From Caldifarciminota bacterium (GTDB lineage: Bacteria > Hydrothermota > UBA3072 > WFRC01), in NCBI GenBank assembly GCA_015486685.1, contig WFRC01000074.1, positions 1-10,081 of the forward strand: a stretch of DNA of 10,081 nt, in the 5' to 3' direction. Below are positions 1 through 7,203 of this stretch, piece by piece. The notes under the pieces were generated by a model. The model saw nothing but the letters and a program-made list of their open reading frames with translations. It was not told the origin of the DNA and did not search any database. A program made the position numbers and the translations under genes. Position 1 is the stretch's first letter; every line of letters begins with the position of its first letter.

Positions 1-2120
1 ATAGAGATTGTAATAAGTAGTCCCGTAAAGATTAAAATAGTAGGTATTATTCCATAGATAGGAATAAACCATGTTGAACATAATATAGATGATACAGATG
101 CCCCAATGAGGTCAGCCCAATATGTTATACCCGATGCACTTCCAACGGCATATCCTGATTTTATAAGTTGGGATGAAACAAGAGGGTAAACAAAACCAAT
201 CCATCCACCCATCCCAAAATTTGATAGGGATATTATAAATGTATTGAGAATTATATTTCCGGTGATATTTGTTATCCATATAATCAAAAATGAAAATATA
301 AGTATATAGGCGGAGGCAAAGATGCCTACTTTTCTGAGGTTATGCAGATGTATTTTATCCTTCAGATATGCCCCGAAACTTACACCCAGCATAAACGAAC
401 CAATAATAGCGCCTACAAGATAAAATATATTCCCTGACGATAATTGGAATATAAGCACAGAAATAATTTCAAATACAATGCCAGAACCACCTATAATACC
501 TGTAAAAATGATGTCCTTCCCTGGTAAGAAGATTATCAATCCGAAAAAAAATAAAAATACGCCCCATAAAGGCACATTTCTTAAGTTTTTATACATATTT
601 CTGAATCGAATAGAGTATTTTTGACTCCATAGAATGTTATCAAACCAATAGGAAATAGGTTTTAATCGGGTATTCAGGATATTCGGGAAATTCTTTATTT
701 TACGATTGATGTAATCTACCCTTTCGGGTAGATATAACATACTAAGATAATAGGGATTAATAAATGTAGTTTTTATACCCCATTGTTTTAGTCTTTCACA
801 CATTTTGTAAGGTTGCCATTTTATAGGTTTTTCCGCCGCAATAATGGAAAGTTTTTCTCCGGGAAGTATTATGGTGAAGGGGAACGATGTCTTTATTGTA
901 TTGAGAATGCTTGCATTATATTCAGACATAGATGAGGAGAGGTAATTTTCATTGGAGGAAATAGAAAGAAATATGATACCGTTACCTGCAAGGTGTCTCT
1001 GCAAAATTTTAAAGAACTTTTTTGTATATAATCTTGTTATAGTGCCGTTTATAGGGTTTCCAATAGAATAATATATTAAATCAAATTTTCTGGGTTGGGT
1101 CTTTAAGTAATAGACCGGGTCAGTGAAAATCCAGTGTTCATCTTTTCCTTTCTGTGTTTTTCTTATCTGTGAATATATGAAGAAAAAGGCGTTATCTTTT
1201 TCAATGATATATTTATTTACCCCTTTATATTTTTTAAGTTCATCTATTTCACCTGAAAGTGGAGCGCCGAGTATGAGAATATTTTTCAGATGCCTTGTGA
1301 GTGCGGTGGCTATATGAACCTTTTCAGCTATGACAGGTGTGAAATAATTTCCCATAAGAGCACCATTAGAAAATATACTGTATATTCCTCTTTTTTTACA
1401 AAGTATTATTCTGTTATATGGAGTTTCTACAACCTTTGATAAGGCATAACCGGGAAAATTTGTTTGGGTAAGTTTATATTCAATTTTTGCAGAAATTCCC
1501 TTCACAAGAATAAATATAATAGAAAATATCAGGATAAAATGGATAAAACATTCCGCCTTAAATCTTTTGGAAATAAAAAGACTTACAACAATAAGAAATA
1601 ATGAGACAATGAGAAGATTTGAGAACATTGTTCCAAATCTTATAAATAGAAAACTAAATACAATACCACCTGTAAAGTCACCCAGAGCATCAAGTATATA
1701 AACCCAACGAATGCCCGTATATTTACCTTTTATTCTTGCCCAGATTTTTGTCCCCATATTAAACATAACACCTGTTAAAAATGCAGGGGGAAGAAAAATC
1801 AGAAATGTTAAAATTACAATGTGATAAAGGTCGAGCATTTCAAATGCATTTATTCCAAGAAAACTTTTTATTGAAAGTGATAGTGCTGTAATCAATGGAA
1901 TGATTATACCTGATAAGAGGAAGAGTTCAGAGAAATACCTTTCGGGTATCTTTTTACCTAAATATGCCCCGATACCATTCCAGAATAACCAGGAAGATGC
2001 AACAATCCCGTAGGTTAGTTCATTTCCCTGAAAAAGGAAGAATGCAAGCCTGATTAAGACAGACTGGGTTAATACAGAGACAAAACCTACGGAAAGAAAA
2101 GAGATTAAATAAGAGAGCAA
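1..2120 (-). CDS. Membrane protein with central spermidine-synthase-like domain (3' end outside window)
   Basis: One frame stays open from 2120 to the left edge (about 706 codons). Order: hydrophobic helices at about residues 1-210, a soluble spermidine-synthase-like domain at about 220-490, then more helices from about 513 to the edge. This is the layout of membrane-fused spermidine-synthase-like proteins. In the soluble part I see FSNG near 245, a conserved-looking EKVH, a strand-glycine-loop ILILGAPLSG near 278 where true enzymes have a GGGDG-type loop, and IEKDN after the next strand. The segment aligned to the catalytic Asp of aminopropyltransferases reads FDLIYYSIGNP, so that Asp appears lost. 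Aminopropyl transfer is therefore doubtful; a transport or scaffold role is possible but unproven. The only in-frame start codon is TTG 2120, with no good ribosome-binding site. ATG 2161 overlaps the preceding gene's stop (ATGA) but is one base out of frame across an A8 run. Third gene of its operon. Confidence 0.8.
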   Translation of the reverse strand, partial: MLSYLISFLSVGFVSVLTQSVLIRLAFFLFQGNELTYGIVASSWLFWNGIGAYLGKKIPERYFSELFLLSGIIIPLITALSLSIKSFLGINAFEMLDLYHIVILTFLIFLPPAFLTGVMFNMGTKIWARIKGKYTGIRWVYILDALGDFTGGIVFSFLFIRFGTMFSNLLIVSLFLIVVSLFISKRFKAECFIHFILIFSIIFILVKGISAKIEYKLTQTNFPGYALSKVVETPYNRIILCKKRGIYSIFSNGALMGNYFTPVIAEKVHIATALTRHLKNILILGAPLSGEIDELKKYKGVNKYIIEKDNAFFFIYSQIRKTQKGKDEHWIFTDPVYYLKTQPRKFDLIYYSIGNPINGTITRLYTKKFFKILQRHLAGNGIIFLSISSNENYLSSSMSEYNASILNTIKTSFPFTIILPGEKLSIIAAEKPIKWQPYKMCERLKQWGIKTTFINPYYLSMLYLPERVDYINRKIKNFPNILNTRLKPISYWFDNILWSQKYSIRFRNMYKNLRNVPLWGVFLFFFGLIIFLPGKDIIFTGIIGGSGIVFEIISVLIFQLSSGNIFYLVGAIIGSFMLGVSFGAYLKDKIHLHNLRKVGIFASAYILIFSFLIIWITNITGNIILNTFIISLSNFGMGGWIGFVYPLVSSQLIKSGYAVGSASGITYWADLIGASVSSILCSTWFIPIYGIIPTILIFTGLLITIS
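714..733 (-). other. GAAA-tetraloop hairpin inside the spermidine-synthase-like gene
   Basis: On the coding (minus) strand two perfectly complementary 8-nt arms, ATCTACCC and GGGTAGAT, enclose GAAA, a GNRA-type tetraloop. It encodes part of the linker between the soluble domain and the second membrane block. The structure is read directly; any function is unknown and it may be chance. Confidence 0.45.
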
Positions 2121-2157
2121 TGGAGAAAAATTAGATGTGGATTTGGAATGTTTTTTT

Positions 2158-3882
2158 TCATTTTTTAATACTTGTTAAAATCTTTTCTGCCTCATTTTCA
2201 GGTAGTGGATTACCTTCTTTTTTCACAGAGAGGAGTATAAGTGTAGTATCTTCCATTTCATATTTAGAGAGGGTTACTTCATATGTTTTACTAATATTCA
2301 TAATCTTTTTCAATATTTGTTTGTCAGAGGAGAAAGCGACCACAATTAGTGTAGATTTTTTTTGGGTTTCATATTTTTCACAGTATTTTGTATTTTCTAC
2401 TGCCTGAAGACATTGAATAGATATTTTTATAAAACTTATTAGTTCTTCGATAGGTGCAGACATTCTATAAAAATCTTCAATAGAATAATATATGCCTTTT
2501 ATGATATTATCCGGTATATCCTTTATAGATGCCCTTACCATCTGTAATTTATCTATATCCATTTTTCTCATTCCTTCATCAAAATCTCTGAATCTTCCAA
2601 TATATTTTTCAAGCACATTTCTTATTGTTTTATAAAAAAGGGATAAATCCGTATATTGCATTCTATCCACCCTTACATCAATTACATTTACTGCTGCCTT
2701 TTCAAATACCCTTGGTGGATGGGCAGTTAAAATACTTATACCTGTTTGTTTTTCGAGACCTTCTAACAGTCTTGTAGTAGAAATACCTCTGCCGCTGACA
2801 ATAAATATTTTGAAGTCGGAAAACATATCTGTTGATGCAATCAGGTTTATATAAACCTGATTTTTGTTGCCTGACATATATTCTTTTAATAGAAATGGGA
2901 TGATAGCCCTCAGATAATGTTCAAAACCTCCCGATGCTTCAATCCAGCTTGACTTACGAAAATAATGAGCAGATTCCAGATTTTCAAGAGCCCTTTTTAT
3001 CTTTCTATGGGCATCCCTTTTATAATATTTACCCGCAGGCGTTGAAATTTCCAGTCTCGTTAACAATATACCATCACCAGTAGAAAATTCTTTGTTATAC
3101 ATCAATCTGAACCCGGGCACGACATAATTTAATGCATCCAGAAAATCTTTTAGTTTGTAGTCCCTCTCATAAGCACCAATCGTAATTCCAGTTAATTCTT
3201 CCTTGAATGTTTTCAAATTTTCAATATGCACCTGTATCTGGCCATGGCTATCCCTTACCATTTTCTGGATTCTAAAATTATTGATAATGAGTTTTGCAAT
3301 AGTTGAAGGGGCTCTTTCTCTTAAATAAGCCATAGGTCTTGAAGCAAAGAATTTAATTGCTTCACCCTCTTCATTTAACAGTGCAGAAATTTCTGATTTT
3401 CTCGCACCCCTTTGTATAATGTTTACAACCTCTTCATATATTGTGAGCCTTTCTACCTCAATGGATAAAAGGATTTTTTTTGCAATACTTCCCTTTGATG
3501 CATCCTTTATTTTTTTTTCTAATTCCTGTTTTTTTTCGGTAAATTTTGCCTTTTCTTCTGGTGTTTCAATCTTAATTGCGGCAATGAGTATGGCAATGGA
3601 ATATTCCTTCACGCTAACCACTGTTCCTTTAACATAATATAGATTCCATCCATATTGATGTAAAATTCCCATTGTTGCATCTGCCAATCCTGCCCAATCA
3701 ATACCTGCGACACCTATACCAACTGCAAATGGATATTCATTTATAGATTGAATGTCTGTGGTCTGAATAATGATTGAATCTCTGCCTTTTCCCCAGGAAT
3801 TAACGAGGGCTTCAAATATCTCTTTTTCTTTATCCTCAGTGAATAGTTCTCTTGACGAATAGAATAGTTCCTCGTAGCCCAT
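2158..3882 (-). CDS. Hypothetical protein, 574 aa, possible N-terminal ACT-like domain
   Basis: I do not recognise this family. It has no signal peptide or clear membrane segment and looks cytosolic. Residues about 51-125 have the strand-helix-strand-strand-helix rhythm of an ACT-type small-molecule-binding domain: strand FAVGIGVAGID, helix WAGLADATMGILHQYG, then two strands, then a charged helix rich in E and K (108-130). A middle part (140-340) is mostly helical. A C-terminal half includes RFRDFDEGMRKMD (430-442) and a last alpha/beta segment (510-555). The general feel recalls the non-catalytic half of large NAD-dependent glutamate dehydrogenases, but I see no dehydrogenase core, so this is weak inference. 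The start is well set: ATG 3882 follows AAGGAGGAGC whose first bases overlap the stop of the DUF4159 gene, 13 bp upstream. Its stop overlaps ATG 2161 (ATGA) of the next gene, so the three are probably co-transcribed and translationally coupled. Confidence 0.85.
   Translation of the reverse strand: MGYEELFYSSRELFTEDKEKEIFEALVNSWGKGRDSIIIQTTDIQSINEYPFAVGIGVAGIDWAGLADATMGILHQYGWNLYYVKGTVVSVKEYSIAILIAAIKIETPEEKAKFTEKKQELEKKIKDASKGSIAKKILLSIEVERLTIYEEVVNIIQRGARKSEISALLNEEGEAIKFFASRPMAYLRERAPSTIAKLIINNFRIQKMVRDSHGQIQVHIENLKTFKEELTGITIGAYERDYKLKDFLDALNYVVPGFRLMYNKEFSTGDGILLTRLEISTPAGKYYKRDAHRKIKRALENLESAHYFRKSSWIEASGGFEHYLRAIIPFLLKEYMSGNKNQVYINLIASTDMFSDFKIFIVSGRGISTTRLLEGLEKQTGISILTAHPPRVFEKAAVNVIDVRVDRMQYTDLSLFYKTIRNVLEKYIGRFRDFDEGMRKMDIDKLQMVRASIKDIPDNIIKGIYYSIEDFYRMSAPIEELISFIKISIQCLQAVENTKYCEKYETQKKSTLIVVAFSSDKQILKKIMNISKTYEVTLSKYEMEDTTLILLSVKKEGNPLPENEAEKILTSIKK
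2839..2862. other. 24-bp perfect palindrome in coding sequence, terminator-like on the plus strand
   Basis: A perfect 24-bp palindrome with arms AATCAGGTTTAT. On the plus strand it is followed by three further T, giving a run of five T from 2861, the look of an intrinsic terminator for antisense transcripts. On the minus strand it encodes the stretch around QVYINLI of the 574-aa protein. Structure is directly visible; a terminator role is speculative because the stem is AT-rich and a 24-mer with no loop folds with some central pairs open. Confidence 0.4.
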
Positions 3883-3887
3883 TTTTT

Positions 3888-3897
3888 GCTCCTCCTT
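3888..3897 (-). promoter_or_regulatory. Strong ribosome-binding site of the 574-aa protein gene
   Basis: AAGGAGGAGC on the minus strand, five bases upstream of ATG 3882. Its first two A belong to the TAA stop of the upstream DUF4159 gene, so ribosomes finishing that gene are placed at this start. It fixes the start codon choice. Confidence 0.85.
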
Positions 3898-4522
3898 AAT
3901 AGGTAATTGCGTAATAGATTATATTTGTTCCCATCTTAAATGCCTCTTCCCTTTTTTTCTGAGGGTCTTTATGCACATCCGGGTCTGCCCAGCCATCACT
4001 TATATTTGTATTATATGTATAAAACAGAGAGAGCCTTCCATCAATGAATATTCCATAACCATGCGGTGGTCCTTTATAATGTTCATGAATTTTAGGAAGT
4101 CCTTTTGAAAAATTATAGAATATATGAAATATAGGGTTGTCAAATGGCACTTCTGTTAATTGATGGTTAGGGAAAGCCTTCTTTATTTGTTGTCTTATAT
4201 ACATATCCATACCGTAGTCATCATCTGCATAGACAAATCCACCATTCTCAATATATCTTCTTAACATCTTGCATTCTTTATCACTTAATACAATTTTGCT
4301 ATGTCCTGTAATAAATAGAATAGGATAAGAAAATATTTTATCATCATCAAGGGAAAGGACGACCTCCTGTTTTTTTGTTGGTATGCCCGTTCTTTTTTCA
4401 AACTCTGACATCATATTCGGAATAATAGATGGGTCATTATACCAGTCTCCTCCGCCACTGTATTTTACCCTTACCATTTGTATGGGAGTAGATAATAATG
4501 ATATTAATATTAGATAAAACAT
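3896..4522 (-). CDS. DUF4159 family protein
   Basis: 208 residues matching the DUF4159 pattern throughout: VRVKYSGGGDWYNDP (17-31), a strand ending in ITGH (71-74), an amphipathic helix then ENGGFVYADDDYGMD (92-106), PFDNPIFHIFY (126-136), GLPKIHEH (141-148), GIFIDGRLSLFYTY (157-170), DGWADPDVHKDP (176-187) and a helix with KMGTNIIYYA near the end. Histidines and aspartates at these sites are the family's conserved ones. The biochemical function is not known to me. The hydrophobic start MFYLILISLLSTP looks like a short signal peptide lacking a basic N-region, so export is likely but not certain. ATG 4522 has AAGG 7-9 bases upstream and an in-frame TAA at 4534, so no in-frame extension exists. 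An out-of-frame ATG at 4560 would supply a basic N-region if the A7 run at 4522-4528 held one more A. First gene of a three-gene operon. Confidence 0.9.
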   Translation of the reverse strand: MFYLILISLLSTPIQMVRVKYSGGGDWYNDPSIIPNMMSEFEKRTGIPTKKQEVVLSLDDDKIFSYPILFITGHSKIVLSDKECKMLRRYIENGGFVYADDDYGMDMYIRQQIKKAFPNHQLTEVPFDNPIFHIFYNFSKGLPKIHEHYKGPPHGYGIFIDGRLSLFYTYNTNISDGWADPDVHKDPQKKREEAFKMGTNIIYYAITY

Positions 4523-4566
4523 TTTTTTACCTTAAACGGATTAAATGCCTTTTTTTTCATAAGGTT

Positions 4567-4594
4567 ATGATAAAATATTTTTGAGAATAGTCAA
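4567..4594 (-). promoter_or_regulatory. Sigma-70-type promoter for the DUF4159 operon
   Basis: On the minus strand: TTGACT (4594-4589), a 16-nt AT-rich spacer, TATCAT (4572-4567), each one mismatch from consensus. Transcription would begin near 4560, giving a leader of about 38 nt before ATG 4522. This separates the DUF4159 operon from the recombinase gene, which ends at 4649. I see no hairpin-plus-T terminator in the 4523-4648 gap. Confidence 0.65.
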
Positions 4595-4648
4595 GGGCAA
4601 AATTGAAAGAAAAGTGAGAAAAATAGTAGAGAGGTTTTGGATTTTTTT

Positions 4649-5554
4649 CTATCCCCTTGGATGGTATGTCTTTATTACTACCTTCAAATACTCTCTATCA
4701 ATATGGGTATATATCTGTGTTGTGGATATGTCGCTATGTCCCAGCATCATTTGAACGGCTCTCAGGTCTGCACCACCTTCAAGCAGATGCGTTGCAAAAG
4801 AGTGTCTGAATGTATGTGGGGTAATATGTTTTTTTATCCCGGAAATTTGGGTGTATTTTTTAATAATCTTCCAGCACCCCATCCTTGAAAGTCCTTTTCC
4901 AAACCTATTCAAAAATATTCTATCAATCTCTCCCTTTTTTAATTTTTCCCGGGCATCTGAAATATATGTTATGAGAAATTTCTTTGCAGTTTCTCCAATA
5001 GGTATAAGTCTTTCTTTATTCCCCTTTCCTGTAATACGGATGAAATTTTCAGTAAGAAAAAGATTATCCATACTCAGGTGTTGAATTTCAGAAATTCTCA
5101 TTCCTGTTGCATAAAGAGTTTCCAGAAATGCCCTATCCCTTTGTTTTAAAGGTGTATCAGGAACACAACCCTCAATAATCTTAAATACCTCTTCGGGTTC
5201 AAGGGTGTCAGGGAGTTTTCTCGGCAGCCTTGGGGCTTCAAGTAATTCAGCAGGATTTTCTGAAATTTTTCCATCACTCTCCAGAAATCTAAAAAATATG
5301 CGGATAGAGGATACCTTTCTTGCAATAGATTTTGGCGACAGTCCTATTTTTTTAAGATTTCTCAAAAATCTCTGGATATCTTCATATGTAATATCCTGGA
5401 TAGGTTTATTGACAAATGAGAGCATCTGCTCAACATCTTTTGTGTATGCATCAAGTGTATTATTGCTTGCTCCCCTTTCTGCCTTAAGATAGAATGCAAA
5501 ACTTTTAACCTCAGAGTGTGTGTATTTCTCCTGGTTTTGGTGTATAGGTATCAT
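4649..5554 (-). CDS. xerD: XerC/XerD-type tyrosine recombinase
   Basis: 301 residues, the usual length for XerC/XerD. Residues about 12-100 form the SAM-like core-binding domain (FAFYLKAERGASNNTLDAYTKD). The catalytic domain shows the complete set: Arg153 in TGMRISE, Lys177 in TGKGNKERL, His247 and Arg250 in HTFRHSFATHLL, His273 in LGHSDISTT and nucleophile Tyr282 in QIYTH. Such enzymes cut and rejoin DNA through a 3'-phosphotyrosine; Xer proteins resolve chromosome dimers at dif near the terminus. Only one Xer is visible, so XerC, XerD or a single-recombinase XerH-like role cannot be decided, and the symbol is tentative. ATG 5554 lies 44 bp inside the end of the nuclease gene. A G-rich AAGGGG sits only 2 bases upstream of it, so the exact start is uncertain, although residues from about 12 on are clearly needed. 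No integrase-type extra N-terminal domain, so a housekeeping role is likelier than phage integration. Confidence 0.93.
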   Translation of the reverse strand: MIPIHQNQEKYTHSEVKSFAFYLKAERGASNNTLDAYTKDVEQMLSFVNKPIQDITYEDIQRFLRNLKKIGLSPKSIARKVSSIRIFFRFLESDGKISENPAELLEAPRLPRKLPDTLEPEEVFKIIEGCVPDTPLKQRDRAFLETLYATGMRISEIQHLSMDNLFLTENFIRITGKGNKERLIPIGETAKKFLITYISDAREKLKKGEIDRIFLNRFGKGLSRMGCWKIIKKYTQISGIKKHITPHTFRHSFATHLLEGGADLRAVQMMLGHSDISTTQIYTHIDREYLKVVIKTYHPRG

Positions 5555-6878
5555 ATCCCCTTTTCTTTATTTCCTGAGCCAGTGAGTCCATCTGAGTGGG
5601 TTCACCGTGGACAAGAAAAACCTTTTTCGGATTTGTTTCATTTACTTTTTTCAAAAGTCCATTTCTGTCCGCATGTGCGCTAAATTCATTCAAAACAAAT
5701 ACCTCTGCTTTTCTGTTATATTCCTCTCCGAATATACGCACATTTTTTTCCTTTTCAACCAATCTTCTGCCCAGTGTATTTTCTGCCTGATAGCCTACAA
5801 TGAGAATTGCATTTCTTGGATTCTGTATATTATTTTTCAGATGGTGTAAAATTCTACCATGTTCACACATACCACTTGCTGAGATAATAATCATTGGGTC
5901 TGTTCGTTTATTTAATGCAATAGAATCTTTTGTATCTCTGATATATGTAATTTCTCCAAATCCGAACCGGTTGCCATCTTTTCTAAATTCTTCAAGTGCT
6001 TCTTTATCAAAACATTCAGGGTGTTTGCTGAATACCTCTGTAACATTAACAGAAAGTGGAGAATCTACATATATAGGTATATGGGGCATTTTGTTCTCAC
6101 GATATAATATATCCAGTGTATATACAATTTCTTGTGTTCTTCCCACGGAAAATGCAGGGACAATAATCTTTCCCTTTCGCTGGAATACCTTACTCACAAT
6201 ATCTTTGAAATCCTTCCTTGCATTTTCTATGTCTTTATGAAGTCTGTTTCCATAGGTACTTTCCATTATAAGAGTATCTATATCAGAGATTTTTTCAGGA
6301 TTTCTGATAATGGGTAATTCATCCCTTCCTAAATCCCCTGTAAACAAGATTCTCTTTCCTTCTGCCTCAATCAAAATTTGAGCAGACCCGAGAATATGTC
6401 CTGCATCATAGAGTGTAATATTCAGATTATCAAGATTTAATGTTTTATGATACGGTAATGGGATAAATGTATCAAGGGATTTTTCTGCATCTTTTACAGT
6501 ATATAAGGGTTCTATCTCTGGCAAACCCTTTTTTTTATGCTTTTTGTTCACATATTCCGCATCCCTTTCCTGTATATGTCCGCTGTCAAGGAGCATCTCT
6601 TTCAAGAGGTCAACGGTCGCAGGAGTAGTATATATTTTCCCTGAATACCCATATTTTACTAAATTAGGGATATTACCCGAATGGTCAATGTGTGCATGGG
6701 AAAGAAACATTGCAGATATAGCAGAAGGGATAAACGGGAAATTCCTATTAACATCCTCTGCCTCTTTTCTTCTTCCCTGAAATAATCCACAATCTAATAG
6801 TATATTTTTACCATTAATATGCAGTATATGTTTTGAACCTGTAACGGTCCTTGCTGCGCCCTGAAACTCTATTTTCAT
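5511..6878 (-). CDS. Beta-CASP metallo-beta-lactamase ribonuclease
   Basis: 455 residues with the full motif set of the bacterial CPSF-73-like RNA nucleases (the Thermus TTHA0252 type). Zinc ligands: HAHIDH (His61, His63, Asp65, His66), His161 in DAGHILGSAQ, Asp182 in FTGDLGRD. Beta-CASP motifs: Glu206 in ESTYG (motif A), His402 in FSAHADR (motif B) and His424 in VHGEP (motif C). PAFSVGRTQE (241-250) and SASGMCEHGR (333-342) are also family signatures. Members act as endo/exoribonucleases on single-stranded RNA in the cytosol. All catalytic residues are present, so it should be active; the exact substrate is unknown. The start is secure: ATG 6878 preceded by AAAGGAGGTG. It is the first gene of a two-gene unit with the recombinase, overlapping it by 44 bp. 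A near-consensus promoter at 7183-7156 implies a leader of about 270 nt that carries a repeat array able to fold back. Confidence 0.95.
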   Translation of the reverse strand: MKIEFQGAARTVTGSKHILHINGKNILLDCGLFQGRRKEAEDVNRNFPFIPSAISAMFLSHAHIDHSGNIPNLVKYGYSGKIYTTPATVDLLKEMLLDSGHIQERDAEYVNKKHKKKGLPEIEPLYTVKDAEKSLDTFIPLPYHKTLNLDNLNITLYDAGHILGSAQILIEAEGKRILFTGDLGRDELPIIRNPEKISDIDTLIMESTYGNRLHKDIENARKDFKDIVSKVFQRKGKIIVPAFSVGRTQEIVYTLDILYRENKMPHIPIYVDSPLSVNVTEVFSKHPECFDKEALEEFRKDGNRFGFGEITYIRDTKDSIALNKRTDPMIIISASGMCEHGRILHHLKNNIQNPRNAILIVGYQAENTLGRRLVEKEKNVRIFGEEYNRKAEVFVLNEFSAHADRNGLLKKVNETNPKKVFLVHGEPTQMDSLAQEIKKRGYDTYTPKPGEIHTL

Positions 6879-6903
6879 TACACCTCCTTTGTTTAATAAG
6901 TTA

Positions 6904-7050
6904 GAAGTAGGAACTGAGAAGTGGGAAGTAAAAAATCGTTAGGCGTAAATCGTTAATCGTAATAACAACGCTTATTTTATCCAACATCTAACATCCAATA
7001 TCTTCTATCTCCTTACGCTTTACGCCTCACGCTTCACGTTCTTTTCTCTT
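6904..7050. repeat. Degenerate heptanucleotide array, inverted pair, in the nuclease 5' leader
   Basis: From 6904 to 6966 the sequence falls into consecutive 7-nt units, the first like GAAGTAG and GAAGTGG, later ones like TTAGGCG and TAAATCG. From 6981 to 7050 a second run has the same period but reversed sense, with units such as CCAACAT, CTAACAT, CGCTTTA and CGCCTCA. The stretch 6939-6952 matches the reverse complement of 7016-7029 at 12 of 14 positions, so the two runs can pair. Units drift gradually along the array rather than staying identical. Resembles in style the short tandemly repeated repetitive sequences of cyanobacteria, but more degenerate. It lies between the nuclease promoter and its ribosome-binding site. 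Confidence 0.75.
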
Positions 7051-7155
7051 TCGTTTTGCACGAATCACCACCACGAACACGTTTGTTAATTTTTTCCTCA
7101 TTCACTCTTCTTTTCTCAACCTTTCTTTTACTTCCTACCACCTTTTTATATTTGC

Positions 7156-7183
7156 ATTATATAAAATTTTTTCAAAAAGTCAA
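7156..7183 (-). promoter_or_regulatory. Near-consensus sigma-70-type promoter for the nuclease-recombinase unit
   Basis: Minus strand TTGACT (7183-7178), 16 nt of A/T, then a perfect TATAAT (7161-7156). Predicted transcription start near 7149, about 270 nt before ATG 6878. The -35 box lies 20 bp outside the inverted-repeat element at 7204. Confidence 0.72.
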
Positions 7184-7203
7184 GAATTTTCTATTTTACA
7201 ACA

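Noticed and set aside
1123..1317. Plus-strand frame over the spermidine-synthase-like gene
   Set aside because: It is antisense to a long continuous minus-strand frame with clear domain content.
4512..4560. Leader peptide of 16 codons before the DUF4159 gene
   Set aside because: ATG 4560 falls at the predicted transcription start and lacks a ribosome-binding site, and its stop lies shortly inside the main gene; more likely a remnant or frame artefact, discussed as a finding instead.
5800..6240. Plus-strand 146-codon frame antisense to the nuclease gene
   Set aside because: The minus strand here carries an intact enzyme with all catalytic motifs; the plus frame has no family features.
6904..7050. 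CRISPR array
   Set aside because: Units are 7 nt, contiguous and degenerate; there are no longer identical repeats with unique spacers and no cas genes.
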